64,000 bases of DNA from Brevibacillus brevis (GCF_022026395.1 NZ_CP041767.1:3938501-4002500), one strand, 5' to 3'. Numbered from the stretch's first letter, positions 49,880 to 58,821 are shown. The notes: generated from the letters alone by a model not told the origin. Program-made: numbers and translations.

Positions 49880-50815
49880 TTACAGAGCTTGGAATGTATC
49901 AGTCAATACCGGTACGATTTGCTTCTTGCGGGAGACAACGCCCTTCAGAACAGCTTTGTTGTCCACCAATGTTACTTGATATGCTTTTTCTACTGCTTGT
50001 GTTGCACTGCCGAGTGCAATTGCAACAGAATCGTTATTCAAGATATCCGTTACAACAAACACGAACAGGTCCAAACCTTTTTCAGCGATGTTTGCGTTCA
50101 TAGCTGCTTCCAGTTCGCTTTGGCGTGCAAGTACATCATTGACATCCACTGCATTAACTTGTGCGATTTCTACTTTCGCATTGCCCATTTGGAACTCTTT
50201 TGCATCCAATGTGAGCAATTGTGCGATTGTTTTGTCGCTCAGGTCTGCCCCCGCTTTGAGCATTTCCAGGCCGTATGCTTCCAGATTGACACCCGCGATT
50301 TCAGCCAGCTCATGAGCAGCCGCTACATCTTGCTCCGTGCACGTTGGGGATTTCAACAGCAACGTATCCGAAATGATAGCAGAAAGCATCAAGCCCGCCA
50401 TCTCTTTTGGAATGTCTACGCCGTTTTCTTTGTACATTTTCTTCAAAATGGTAGTCGTGCATCCAACCGGCTCGGCACGGAAGTAGAGAGGATTGCTCGT
50501 CTCAAAGTTCGCAATACGGTGATGGTCAATGACTTCTACCACTTGCACTTGCTCAATGTCATTCGCGCTTTGTTGGCGCTCGTTGTGGTCTACAAGGATC
50601 ACTTCATTAACTTCATTCGCCACTGTCTCTACGAGACGCGGTTCTTTTACTTGGAAGTAATTCAACACAAATGCCGTTTCGCTGCTGATTACACCCAGGC
50701 GTACAGGCTCTACATTTGCGCCCAGTTTTGTTTTCAAGTCAGCATACACAAGTGCTGAACAAATGGAATCTGTGTCTGGATTTTTATGACCGAAGATTAG
50801 TTTTTTTTCCATCAT
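49880..50815 (-). CDS. ppaC: Manganese-dependent inorganic pyrophosphatase
   Basis: A 311-residue family II pyrophosphatase of the DHH superfamily. The metal ligands are visible in GHKNPDTDS (9-17), LVDHNE and the VIDHHR motif; the C-terminal DHHA2 domain holds the SRKKQ substrate loop near the end. It hydrolyses PPi from biosynthesis in the cytoplasm. AAGGAG precedes the double ATG at 50815. Single gene, well conserved against B. subtilis PpaC. Confidence 0.95.
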   Translation of the reverse strand: MMEKKLIFGHKNPDTDSICSALVYADLKTKLGANVEPVRLGVISSETAFVLNYFQVKEPRLVETVANEVNEVILVDHNERQQSANDIEQVQVVEVIDHHRIANFETSNPLYFRAEPVGCTTTILKKMYKENGVDIPKEMAGLMLSAIISDTLLLKSPTCTEQDVAAAHELAEIAGVNLEAYGLEMLKAGADLSDKTIAQLLTLDAKEFQMGNAKVEIAQVNAVDVNDVLARQSELEAAMNANIAEKGLDLFVFVVTDILNNDSVAIALGSATQAVEKAYQVTLVDNKAVLKGVVSRKKQIVPVLTDTFQAL

Positions 50816-50955
50816 CCATACTCCTTAATCGTAATTTGGCTTCCAAATTATACCACATCTTAGCGGATATGCCCAAGATACATTATAGGTTCAAACTCGG
50901 TCGTTGGAAATAAGGTTTTGAAGAACAATCCGTAATGAATGGGAGGCGAAATAAA

Positions 50956-51729
50956 ATGAGAGTGGCAGCTTTATATGACATTCACGGGAATGTACCTGCC
51001 CTACATGCAACATTGGCAGAACTCGAAGTTGTGAAGCCTGATCTTATTGTCATCGGGGGAGACACCATCTCAGGCCCAATGCCCGTCCAAACACTTGAAA
51101 TACTCTTCCAATTGGAGACACCTGTGCAATTCATTCGTGGTAATGGCGATCGTGAAGTACTCCTCACTTTTGACGGTGAGGCTCAGGCCTTGGAAATGTC
51201 CGATTCTGTGCGGGAAATCACGTCATGGGTTGCGGAGCAATTGAGCCGCTCTCATCGTGACTTTCTGTCGCAGCTCCCTCTTACCTACACGTTAACACGC
51301 GAGAATTATGAGGACGTACTTTTCTGCCATGCCATTCCCACCAATGATGAAGATATTTTCACCCCACTCACTCCTGATACAGTTGTGGCCACTTACTTTG
51401 AGCGGACGCTGCAACGAATCGTCATCTGCGGTCATACGCATGTCCAATTTGAACATCGCCTTGGCGATCTGCTTATCCTCAATGCAGGAAGTGTGGGCAT
51501 GCCGTTTGCCAACAAACCAGGGGCATATTGGTTACTTCTTGATGGTGACAGCTACGAGCATCGCTTTACACCCTATGACGTAGAGGCTGCTGCAAAACAA
51601 ATCGCTTCCACGAACTATCCACAAGCTCAGAAGTTTGCCGAAGAGAATGTCCGAAAGATACCTACGGCTCAAGAAGCAATGGAATTTTTAGAGGCACTTG
51701 CACAAAAAAACCGGCCCTCTGTTTATTGA
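50956..51729 (+). CDS. Metallophosphoesterase (YfcE/MJ0936-like)
   Basis: A 257-residue calcineurin-like phosphoesterase with the five metal motifs: DIHGN (8-12), GGDTISGP, GNGDRE, the 'CHAIP' segment and GHTH followed by 'NAGSVGMP'. Such proteins hydrolyse phosphodiesters of unknown physiological identity. GGGAGGCG precedes ATG 50956; a slightly earlier in-frame ATG lies over the site. The last 20 bases are shared with the terminator of the convergent PepSY gene. Confidence 0.88.
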   Translation: MRVAALYDIHGNVPALHATLAELEVVKPDLIVIGGDTISGPMPVQTLEILFQLETPVQFIRGNGDREVLLTFDGEAQALEMSDSVREITSWVAEQLSRSHRDFLSQLPLTYTLTRENYEDVLFCHAIPTNDEDIFTPLTPDTVVATYFERTLQRIVICGHTHVQFEHRLGDLLILNAGSVGMPFANKPGAYWLLLDGDSYEHRFTPYDVEAAAKQIASTNYPQAQKFAEENVRKIPTAQEAMEFLEALAQKNRPSVY

Positions 51730-51740
51730 GGGTCGGTTGA
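51708..51740 (-). terminator. Terminator of the PepSY gene, lying inside the 3' end of the phosphoesterase gene
   Basis: AACCGACCCTC and GAGGGCCGGTT (one mismatch) on the minus strand, followed by TTTTTTT. The A-rich codons just before the phosphoesterase stop provide the T tract. Confidence 0.8.
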
Positions 51741-51758
51741 GAAGGATAGCTGCCTAGA

Positions 51759-52355
51759 TTAATCGTCCCAGTCTACATCCAATACAGCGCCTGTTGTAGC
51801 GGAAATCTCCAAATCGACTTCCTGTCCTTTAGCCGTTTTCACTTCTACTTCATACACATAGTGGTTATCATCATCATCCAGCTTCATGGATTTGATGGTG
51901 CCGTTCACTTTAGCCAGCGCGATTTTTTTCGCTTGTTCTACACTGATTTTCACCGGTTGTTTTTCCCACTGATCGTCGTTGTCGTCGTCATGATCATCGT
52001 CGTCATCGTGGTCAACTGTTTGCCACACATCGCCAGTCATCGCGTCGACGTACACATCAATCTCTTGCTGCTTATTTCTGATCTCTGCTTTGTATACGAG
52101 GAAACCGTCCTCTTCGTCCAGCGTCCATTCGATAATGGTACCAGGCTGTACATCCCGAACTTTTTTCAGTGCTTTTTCAGGCGTGATGCGCACGAGCTTC
52201 GCCCAGTTGTGTTTCACATCATCGTCGATTTGCAGGTACACGGCAGAAGTGTTCTTTTGCGGTACACTGTAGGATTGGTTGCTATGTGCAAAGGCTGTTA
52301 CGCCAAGGCTCCCTACAATCAGTGCTCCTACCATGGTCATGACTACTTTTTTCAT
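51759..52355 (-). CDS. Exported PepSY-domain protein
   Basis: A 198-residue secreted protein: signal peptide (to about residue 24, AFA-H), two PepSY domains (about 55-115 and 137-197; each with '(I)..(E)(K)A...V' followed by 'Y..E(I/V)....(Q/E)(I/V)D(V/L)..D/S..TG.V') and an Asp/His-rich linker of about 15 residues between them that probably binds metal. PepSY proteins inhibit proteases or help cell surface assembly. AAAGGAGCG precedes ATG 52355. Single gene. Confidence 0.87.
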   Translation of the reverse strand: MKKVVMTMVGALIVGSLGVTAFAHSNQSYSVPQKNTSAVYLQIDDDVKHNWAKLVRITPEKALKKVRDVQPGTIIEWTLDEEDGFLVYKAEIRNKQQEIDVYVDAMTGDVWQTVDHDDDDDHDDDNDDQWEKQPVKISVEQAKKIALAKVNGTIKSMKLDDDDNHYVYEVEVKTAKGQEVDLEISATTGAVLDVDWDD

Positions 52356-52587
52356 ATGATCTCGCTCCTTTTTTCGACTGGGTTTGTTTGATCTCCTTTA
52401 TCATAAAAAGGACAGATGAAGGAAAAAAAAGAGAGAGATTAGAATTTGATGAGAAAATAGAAGAGACCTCTCACAGCATTCATAATTGCCAGGGAGCCAC
52501 AGCGATTAGCAAAAAGAGCGCGTGTTTTCTACTGGCAAAAACGAACCATACTGGCTTTAAATCGACGCAAATGAACCATTCGCGCTT

Positions 52588-52617
52588 TTGCGTGCTTTCC
52601 GCTTTTTTCCGTATAAT
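52588..52617 (+). promoter_or_regulatory. Orphan SigA-type promoter
   Basis: TTGCGT, 18-base spacer, TATAAT, with no intact gene downstream before the GrpB remnant. Confidence 0.5.
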
Positions 52618-52925
52618 GAAAGCAATCGAGAGGACAACAGTCGACTCGATGACATACGAAAGAGAGCGTGAATGGCAGTGTAATACATATCGTTTCTAAT
52701 TACTTTCTATTTTTTCTTACATGAGAAGGAGAAACGATTTTTCCGTGGAATCACCACTTTTGAAAAACTTCTTTTTTTGAATCTATTTTTTCGTCACTTT
52801 GCATACGGTTGTCATGTCCGTTATGACTTTGGAAGTGAAAAACCCAGCACGTATTCAATTGGCATCACAAGCAACACAAGCTATCTCCTCTGCCAATACG
52901 GAATCAGGCAATCGGAAATGAAAAA

Positions 52926-52957
52926 AGGCACTCTACTAATCTTGTAGAGTGCTTCTT
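52926..52957 (+). terminator. Hairpin terminator after the 52.8-52.9 kb fragment
   Basis: GCACTCTAC (52928-52936) and GTAGAGTGC (52944-52952), followed by TTCTTG. Confidence 0.6.
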
Positions 52958-53006
52958 GTATGTTTACGCTAAACCAACATTCATGTAAAAAAGGAGTGAC
53001 AGCAGG

Positions 53007-53200
53007 ATGCGAAAAATGGAAGTACGTCCTTACGAAGCAAATTGGGCCAAATTGTTTAGAGACGAGGCGCTGTTGTTGCAAAGGATTTTCGGTGATTCCC
53101 CTATGATTCTGGCGGTTATGTAAAAGGGAAAGATTCACTTGCAAAAGCTCTGGAACAAAAAGCGCTTGTATGGAAATATTCTCAGAATGAGCAGCAGTAA
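53007..53200 (+). pseudogene. Remnant of a GrpB/UPF0157 family gene with internal deletion
   Basis: AAGGAGTGAC precedes ATG 53007 and the first 30 codons (MRKMEVRPYEANWAKLF...) match the N-terminus of GrpB (UPF0157) proteins. The frame then meets a stop at 53121. In another frame, from about 53102 to the TAA at 53198, the sequence reads YDSGGYVKGKDSLAKALEQK and on to ALVWKY, which matches the family's C-terminal helix. The middle of the family, about 110 residues including the HIGST motif, is missing. So a deletion joined the two ends out of frame. Confidence 0.78.
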
Positions 53201-53204
53201 ATTT

Positions 53205-54218
53205 CTATTTTCCGAGATTGTTCTTAATGGCTTCCAATCCAGCGATTTCTCCCAGGAAGAACGTATCGCCTGCGAGTGTATCCATCGTGTAGACCTGGTT
53301 GTTTTTCACTGCTTTGAGGTTTTTCCAGACAGGATGATCCTTCCAGATATGAATCAACCCTTCTGGCTCCTCTGCTTTTGCTGAACGGCGGTTCTCCGCA
53401 ATAAAGATATGATCGGGAGCAAGCTCACTCAACGCCTCGATTCCGATACGCCCTCCAATCTTGCCGTCCTCTGGCAATCCGGTTATCGGTGTTAATCCCA
53501 CTTCCTTATAATAAATCGGGAAGTTTTTGGGATGCATTACCGTAAAATCCTTACCATTAGAAACGAGGAATAGCGCCGTTTCTCCTTTATGTTTGTCTGC
53601 TGCTGCTTTTGCTTCGCTTTTCAGCTTATTAAAATCGGACAAAACTTGCTTCGCCTTTTCTTCTTTACCAATTACTTCAGCGATTTTCATGAGGCGAGTG
53701 GGGACATCCACTGAGAAATCAATGACAATGGAATTAGCCATTTTGTTGAATTCCTCAAATCTGGAGCCTTTTCCGGTGCTAGTCATGACAATAACCTCTG
53801 GGTCCATCTCCAGCAAAGTCTCCAAATTCGTTTTTCCACCCAGATCCTTTACCGTTTTACCTTCCGCATACTTCGCAAAAATGGGTGACTTGCTTTTCGT
53901 CGACTCAAAGCCTTCCGATACAATCGGAGCAAAATCTAGCACGAGGAAGTAATCTGTTCCCATGATATCGACAGAAGCGACACGCTCCGGCTTTTTCTCC
54001 AATGTGACTTCCCCCATCGTATGCTTGATGGTTCGAGGATATACAGGCTCCCCAGCCCCAGCCCCAGCCCCTTTTGTATCGGGTTGTGATGCTCCTGCCT
54101 CAACCGTTTGCGCTTTATTGGCAGTGTTTGTGTCTGTAGTCGCCTGTCCTGCTCCGCACCCCGCCACGACGGCTGTGGCTAAGATTACAGACAAAATGCC
54201 TGATAATTTCTTTTTCAT
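53205..54218 (-). CDS. Iron-siderophore ABC transporter binding lipoprotein
   Basis: A 337-residue lipoprotein: lipobox VAGC with C21, a Thr/Ala/Gly linker (an AGAGAG run near residue 52), then a class III binding fold ('ERVASVDIMGTDYFLVLDFAPI', 'DPEVIVMTSTGKGS', 'LAPDHIFIAENR', 'GEIAGLEAI'). It resembles the FecB/FhuD type that binds ferric siderophores. AAAAGGAG precedes ATG 54218. Last gene of the uptake locus; its stop is five bases from the convergent GrpB remnant and no clear terminator is visible. Confidence 0.88.
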   Translation of the reverse strand: MKKKLSGILSVILATAVVAGCGAGQATTDTNTANKAQTVEAGASQPDTKGAGAGAGEPVYPRTIKHTMGEVTLEKKPERVASVDIMGTDYFLVLDFAPIVSEGFESTKSKSPIFAKYAEGKTVKDLGGKTNLETLLEMDPEVIVMTSTGKGSRFEEFNKMANSIVIDFSVDVPTRLMKIAEVIGKEEKAKQVLSDFNKLKSEAKAAADKHKGETALFLVSNGKDFTVMHPKNFPIYYKEVGLTPITGLPEDGKIGGRIGIEALSELAPDHIFIAENRRSAKAEEPEGLIHIWKDHPVWKNLKAVKNNQVYTMDTLAGDTFFLGEIAGLEAIKNNLGK

Positions 54219-54262
54219 ATCAATTGAACTCCTTTTATTCATCTCCTGATTTCAAACATGAT

Positions 54263-55288
54263 TTACCCTTTTGTTCGGATCAACAAATACAGAAAATAAG
54301 GCCCCCCAATGAGGGAAATGACAATACCCGCCGGTACTTCTGTAACCGGCATAATGCTTCGCCCTATCGTATCTCCGGTCAACACGAGCAAGGAACCGAC
54401 GAGCGCTGTAATGGGCAGCATGTATTGATGCTGGGGTCCGACCAATCTGCGCGCGATATGCGGGCCAAGCAAACCGATAAAGCCTATGCCTCCACCTGTC
54501 GCTACACTCGACGCAGCCAATCCAACCGCACCCGCCATCAAGGCCAGTCGCTCCCGTTGAAGAGATACGCCCAGGCTTGCTGCAATTTGTTCATTCATAC
54601 TGAGCAGGTTCAGTACATTTGCCTTCCGATACACGTACGGCAGCAGGATCACCATCCACGGCATAAGCGCCAGCACGAACTTCCAATTGGAACCCCACAA
54701 CGATCCCATCTGCCAAGTGACGACAAACTCGAGGTTTCGCGGATTCAACTGAAGTGTCAAAATAATGCTGATGGCGCTAAGTCCCGCCCCTACTGCAATC
54801 CCTGTAAGCAAGAGACGGGTAGGAGATATGCCGTGCCCTTTCTTGTATGCCAGCGTATAGATTATGGCTGCTGTGGCGGTGGCACCGATGAGTGCGAGAA
54901 ACGGCATCAAAAAAGGCGGGGCCATATTCGTTGCGGGATATAAAGAGACGAACAACAATACGGCCAGTCCAGCACCAGAACTGATTCCAAGAATGCCAGG
55001 GTCAGACAGGCCATTGCGAGAGATTCCTTGCAGGATCGCTCCCGATATAGCAAGCCCCGCTCCAATCATGACCGCAATCACCATCCGAGGAAGCCTCAGC
55101 TCAAACAACACGAGACTCTGCTTTTTCGAACCCTCCCCCAGCAACGTTTGCAACACCTCGAAGGGCCCAATACTGTACGGTCCCGTGTTCAAGCTCAGGA
55201 CAAAACCGACAAGCAAAAGCACTGCGAAAAGAAGGATCAGTCGGACACTACGGCATTTTCTTTTTTGGGAAAATTGATCGATGTCCAC
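54263..55288 (-). CDS. Siderophore ABC transporter permease (FecCD family), second subunit
   Basis: A 341-residue permease with about ten helices: 'LRLPRMVIAVMIGAGLAISGAILQGISRNGLSDPGILGISSGAGLAV' and 'GGGIGFIGLLGPHIARRLVGPQHQ'. It would pair with the upstream permease as a FecC/FecD-like heterodimer. The GTG start at 55288 shares its G with the stop TAG of that gene; GGAGG lies eight bases ahead. A GTG two codons earlier overlaps the site. Confidence 0.9.
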   Translation of the reverse strand: MDIDQFSQKRKCRSVRLILLFAVLLLVGFVLSLNTGPYSIGPFEVLQTLLGEGSKKQSLVLFELRLPRMVIAVMIGAGLAISGAILQGISRNGLSDPGILGISSGAGLAVLLFVSLYPATNMAPPFLMPFLALIGATATAAIIYTLAYKKGHGISPTRLLLTGIAVGAGLSAISIILTLQLNPRNLEFVVTWQMGSLWGSNWKFVLALMPWMVILLPYVYRKANVLNLLSMNEQIAASLGVSLQRERLALMAGAVGLAASSVATGGGIGFIGLLGPHIARRLVGPQHQYMLPITALVGSLLVLTGDTIGRSIMPVTEVPAGIVISLIGGPYFLYLLIRTKG

Positions 55289-56325
55289 TACCACTCCCTC
55301 CTTTCCTTACGTGCCAGGTACAGGAAGAAGGGGACCCCGATAACAGCGATAATGGCGCCAAGCGGTGTCTCGTAGGGCATCGCTATCATTTTGGCTCCGA
55401 TGTCTGCAAAAACAACCAAAACAGCTCCCAAGACTGCAGAGCATGGAATAATCCAGCGGTAATCAACCCCGACCAGAAAACGGACGATATGTGGGACAAC
55501 AAGACCGACAAACCCAACACCACCAACTGTCGAGACAGAAGCACCCGCCAGCACCATGACGACAGCCGCCGACACCCCCTTCACCAGCCTTGTCTTTTGT
55601 CCGAGTCCCGCTGCGATCTCTTCTCCCAAACTTAAAATAGTAATGGAGCGAGATAGGATCATGGCCACAACGATTCCTCCGACAATCCACGGCATCATGA
55701 CGGATACTTGAAACCACTCCGCTGTAGAGATCCCCCCTGCTGACCAGAATGCCAGATCGTAGTTGATCTGAAAGAGGAGAGAAATCGCCTGACTAATCCC
55801 TGATATGATTGAGCTGACGACTGCCCCTGCCAACGCGAGCCGCAAGGGGGTCAAACCGTTTTTGGAAAAATAGGCCAGACCATAAACAAGCCCTACCCCC
55901 AGACCCGCTCCGATAAAAGAAAAGAGAATAATAGACTCAAAAGGGAGTCCTGGGGCAAAAGCAAAAACGAGTACAAGTACGAATCCAGCCCCTGCATTAA
56001 TGCCCATCAAGCCCGTATCCGCAATCGGATTTTTCGTAACCCCTTGCATGATGGCTCCCGCTACGGCAAAAGCGGCTCCCACCAGCGCTCCTGCCAAGGC
56101 ACGCGGCATTCGCAGTGTTTGAATAATAACATGGTGCTCGTTGCTAGAATCATAATGAAAAATCGAATTCCAAACGGTAGCAAAAGAGATATTCGCCACT
56201 CCAGTGATAATGGATGAACCTAGTCCGAAAAGAATGGCGCAAATCCCTGCAACAATCAACACCGTGGCCATCCACGGCCTGGTTCGAAACGAAGCATTTT
56301 TAGTGATCGGCTGTGACAGTGACAT
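55288..56325 (-). CDS. Siderophore ABC transporter permease (FecCD family), first subunit
   Basis: A 345-residue ten-helix permease, with 'LRMPRALAGALVGAAFAVAGAIMQGVTKNPIADTGLMGINAGAGF' and 'GGVGFVGLVVPHIVRFLVGVDYR'. It overlaps the end of the nitroreductase gene by 26 bases and abuts the second permease, so all are cotranslated. AAGGGAA precedes ATG 56325. No ATPase gene is in the locus; a shared FhuC/YusV-type ATPase encoded elsewhere is likely, as for other Bacillus siderophore importers. Confidence 0.9.
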   Translation of the reverse strand: MSLSQPITKNASFRTRPWMATVLIVAGICAILFGLGSSIITGVANISFATVWNSIFHYDSSNEHHVIIQTLRMPRALAGALVGAAFAVAGAIMQGVTKNPIADTGLMGINAGAGFVLVLVFAFAPGLPFESIILFSFIGAGLGVGLVYGLAYFSKNGLTPLRLALAGAVVSSIISGISQAISLLFQINYDLAFWSAGGISTAEWFQVSVMMPWIVGGIVVAMILSRSITILSLGEEIAAGLGQKTRLVKGVSAAVVMVLAGASVSTVGGVGFVGLVVPHIVRFLVGVDYRWIIPCSAVLGAVLVVFADIGAKMIAMPYETPLGAIIAVIGVPFFLYLARKERREW

Positions 56326-56893
56326 TTCCCTTCTTATCCTCCAGAGCAACGTTCGAATGAATCACGGTCAGCTTGTCATTTGCAGCCGTTCTCGCTCGTG
56401 CTTCCGGGATGACCTCCGGAAAGCCAAGCTGAAGCATTCCTACGAGTTTTTCCTCCGCACGTACCCCTACCGCTTGCAAAAATCCTGCTTGATACGTGAA
56501 CGGTTCCGTTTTCCAAACGACGCCCAAGCCCCGCTCCCACGCCGCGAGCTGAAAGTTTTGAATCAACGTGCAGGCTGCCGCATAATCCTCTTCCCGTTCT
56601 CTTTGCCGAGAGTCTTCATTTACGATAACCAAAAGATAGGCCGGGACGCGTAAAAGCAATTCCGGATCTCTTTTTTTCATGGCGTTTTGAAGAATGGCAT
56701 CGACAACTACCCGCTTCCCTTCCTCCATATAAAGGACGAATCGCCAAGGCTCACGTAGTCCGTGGTTAGGCGCCCAGACAGCTACATCCAGCAACTCACG
56801 AATCAATTCCAGTGGAATCAGGTCTGGCTTGAATTTCTTTATGGTTCTGCGGTCTCGGATCGCTTGTGCAATCGGATACATTGATGGCTCCAT
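56300..56893 (-). CDS. Nitroreductase family flavoprotein of the iron-uptake operon
   Basis: A 197-residue FMN nitroreductase ('AIRDRRTIKKFKPDLIPLELIRELLDVAVWAPNHGLREPWRF', 'GLGVVWKTEPF', 'GMLQLGFPEV'). The first gene behind the Fur box and overlapping the permease gene by 26 bases, it may reduce ferric siderophores to free the iron, or a quinone or nitro compound; the iron role is inferred from context. GGAGGG before ATG 56893 rejects an earlier in-frame start. Confidence 0.85.
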   Translation of the reverse strand: MEPSMYPIAQAIRDRRTIKKFKPDLIPLELIRELLDVAVWAPNHGLREPWRFVLYMEEGKRVVVDAILQNAMKKRDPELLLRVPAYLLVIVNEDSRQREREEDYAAACTLIQNFQLAAWERGLGVVWKTEPFTYQAGFLQAVGVRAEEKLVGMLQLGFPEVIPEARARTAANDKLTVIHSNVALEDKKGNVTVTADH

Positions 56894-56913
56894 CTCGTTC
56901 CCTCCAACAATAG

Positions 56914-56939
56914 TGATACTCATTCTCAATCATTATCAC
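56914..56939 (-). promoter_or_regulatory. Fur box (two overlapping 15-mers) before the siderophore uptake operon
   Basis: TGATACTCATTCTCA (56914-56928) and TCTCAATCATTATCA (56925-56939) each match most of the 7-1-7 Fur motif (the first at 13 of 14 defined positions by my count, give or take one). It overlaps the stop region of the upstream regulator gene. Confidence 0.82.
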
Positions 56940-58545
56940 AAACTTGTGGGCGCAAGAAAATTGAAGAACCTGATTCCTTTTTTGTACATTCCTGTGACTC
57001 TGCAAGATGCGTGAGCGCCTCTGATATGGATTGCTCATGGCCGAGGGCGGAATAATGCAGCCAAGGATATACCCCAGCTCGATGTACATTTCCTTTTAAT
57101 CGATGCTTGCGTACATCCGTTCGAATTTTCCTTTCGTCGAAAAGCAGAATATGATCAGCCTGAAAATCTTGAAGCTCATCCAGGCTCGCGATATCCAGAA
57201 AGGCAAAATAATCTGTTCCCACTGGAGGTCTTACCTGTAGGTCACCGTATAAAATATCGGAAATTTTCCGCCTTTTCGCACCAAATATACGGGCTCCACC
57301 ATCCCACGCCCTCACTGCCATAACGGATTCATTTCCAATTTTTTTGCGGATACGCTCGCGAGCCGCAGCTGCTTTCAGATCATAATAATAGAGCCAACTG
57401 GTCGCCACCTCTGTAATTCCTAGCATGGCAGCTACCTGCTGCAAATGATCTCGCCAAGTCGTTGTTTTAAAGGGAATGAGCCAGGTCGGTGCAATGGTTT
57501 CCAATTGTTCAAGCCAAGGGGCAACCTGATCTGTTCCGACAATCAAATCTGGCTCCATCTGATGCAGACGGTACAAGTCAAATTCCAGTGTGGCTGCTTC
57601 CATCTGGGAGTACGGCCTCTTTTGCCGATGCTTTTCCCAAACAGGGATCAGATGTTGGATCGAAATCCCCAATGCGAGCAGATCACCGATGATTGCTGGA
57701 TGGAGTACGGCGATTTTCTTTTGTAACGATTTCTTGAAGCGATAAGGGGGCACGCCAACGATCTTTTTAAACATCCGACTGAAATAGTACACATCCCGAT
57801 AGCCCACTTCACTAGCTACCTCAGGAATCAGCACGTCCTGCGTCACCAGAAGCTGACAAGCCTTCTCCATTCGTTTCCGATTGATGAATTGCAAGGGAGT
57901 GAGCGAGGTGTACTCCTTAAACTGCTGGTAGAAAAGGGTCGGCGTCATTCCTGAGTAGCGAGCCATCTCCTCGATCTGAAAAGTCTCCTCACAATGCTGC
58001 TCCATATGCTCAGCGATCCCTTGAAGAAGTTGTTGACGATCTGTTTTTTTCTCTTGCAGCGTGATTCCAGCCATAATAGCTTGCCATAGCTTCAGAAAAA
58101 GAATCTGCATGGTTGCCTGATCGAAGCGATCTTTTCGCCATGCCAGATGCAATTGTTCGATGTGATGGTGAATTAAGGATATAGTTTCGATATGGTGCTT
58201 CCCCTGAATCGGTAGCATCACTTCGTTTATGAGCCACCCATCCCTTTCTTTTCTGGCATGAGCAGCAAAAAGCGCCACGTAACAAACATAGAGGTTCTCC
58301 GTAATGGGCAAGAGGGCGAGCCCTTCCTTCATATCCTCTGGAGATATGAACATGCAATCTCCCTGGTTAAGCATCCCTCCTGTCTTATCCAACCGAAACG
58401 ATGCCCTGCCCTCTATTACCAAAATGATGATTTGTTCGCTTCTCTCTCTCGCTTCTACAAGCTTCCATTCTTTTGAAATGGACAAAACGTGCACATCATT
58501 TACAGTGATGACATTCGGATCACTAAATATGTCTGTTTTTCCCAT
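56926..58545 (-). CDS. AraC-family regulator fused to a siderophore-binding domain (Btr-like)
   Basis: A 539-residue regulator like B. subtilis Btr (YbbB). Residues about 1-165 are a cupin-like N-terminal part, 170-275 the AraC double helix-turn-helix ('CEETFQIEEMARYSGMTPTLFYQQFKEYTSLTPLQFINRKRMEKA', 'IPEVASEVGYRDVYYFSRMFKKIVGVPPYRF'), and 280-520 a class III substrate-binding domain ('KKIAVLHPAIIGDLLALGISIQHL', 'MEPDLIVGTD'). Such proteins activate uptake genes when the intracellular domain binds a ferric siderophore. AGAGGAG before ATG 58545 fixes the start. Own Fur box upstream; it reads directly into the transport operon. Confidence 0.9.
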   Translation of the reverse strand: MGKTDIFSDPNVITVNDVHVLSISKEWKLVEARERSEQIIILVIEGRASFRLDKTGGMLNQGDCMFISPEDMKEGLALLPITENLYVCYVALFAAHARKERDGWLINEVMLPIQGKHHIETISLIHHHIEQLHLAWRKDRFDQATMQILFLKLWQAIMAGITLQEKKTDRQQLLQGIAEHMEQHCEETFQIEEMARYSGMTPTLFYQQFKEYTSLTPLQFINRKRMEKACQLLVTQDVLIPEVASEVGYRDVYYFSRMFKKIVGVPPYRFKKSLQKKIAVLHPAIIGDLLALGISIQHLIPVWEKHRQKRPYSQMEAATLEFDLYRLHQMEPDLIVGTDQVAPWLEQLETIAPTWLIPFKTTTWRDHLQQVAAMLGITEVATSWLYYYDLKAAAARERIRKKIGNESVMAVRAWDGGARIFGAKRRKISDILYGDLQVRPPVGTDYFAFLDIASLDELQDFQADHILLFDERKIRTDVRKHRLKGNVHRAGVYPWLHYSALGHEQSISEALTHLAESQECTKKESGSSIFLRPQVCDND

Positions 58546-58577
58546 AAATAACTCCTCTTGAATCATGATGCATCAAA

Positions 58578-58592
58578 TGATAACAATTCTCA
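58578..58592 (-). promoter_or_regulatory. Fur box before the Btr-like regulator
   Basis: TGATAACAATTCTCA (complement TGAGAATTGTTATCA) differs from the 15-base Fur motif at about two positions; 33 bases before the start codon. Confidence 0.75.
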
Positions 58593-58644
58593 CCAATTGT
58601 ACGAGAGACTTGGCAAAACCGCAATTGCACTCGAGTGAGAAAAA

Positions 58645-58692
58645 GCAAAAAAACGCCAAGCGATCATCAAGATGACCACTCGACGTTTTCTC
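58645..58692 (-). terminator. Orphan terminator upstream of the regulator
   Basis: On the minus strand AACGTCGAGTGGTCATC and GATGATCGCTTGGCGTT form a long imperfect stem followed by TTTTTTT. No minus-strand gene ends here, because SDR and its promoter lie just beyond on the other strand; it may stop read-through from the fmd genes. Confidence 0.65.
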
Positions 58693-58821
58693 TTTCCACT
58701 TAAGTTATTCTCATGACACTCTTTGTAGACAACTATTTCTAAATGATCGTATATTTTAACAAAGCATCTCATATTTTCTACCTATGTTTCTACTAAAAAA
58801 CTAACAGAAAGAGGTACAGGT

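Larger units (their letters stand above)
52356..53006. other. Decayed intergenic region with orphan promoter and fragments
   Basis: No intact gene is visible in 650 bases. There is a good promoter on the plus strand (TTGCGT 52588-52593, 18-base spacer, TATAAT 52612-52617) followed by a 16-codon frame at 52648, an AAGGAG site leading to an 11-codon GTG frame near 52744, and a 32-35-codon frame (52814 or 52823 to 52921) that reads like the tail of a longer protein. A hairpin (GCACTCTAC/GTAGAGTGC, 52928-52952) follows. It looks like the remains of one or more deleted genes. Confidence 0.5.

Noticed and set aside
49856-50758. Open frame of 300 codons on the plus strand opposite ppaC
   Set aside because: Antisense of a clear pyrophosphatase gene, with implausible Cys/Phe/Tyr-rich product.
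52388-52699. 103-codon open frame in the decayed region
   Set aside because: No ribosome binding site, composition unlike neighbouring genes, and an internal SigA promoter better explains the sequence.
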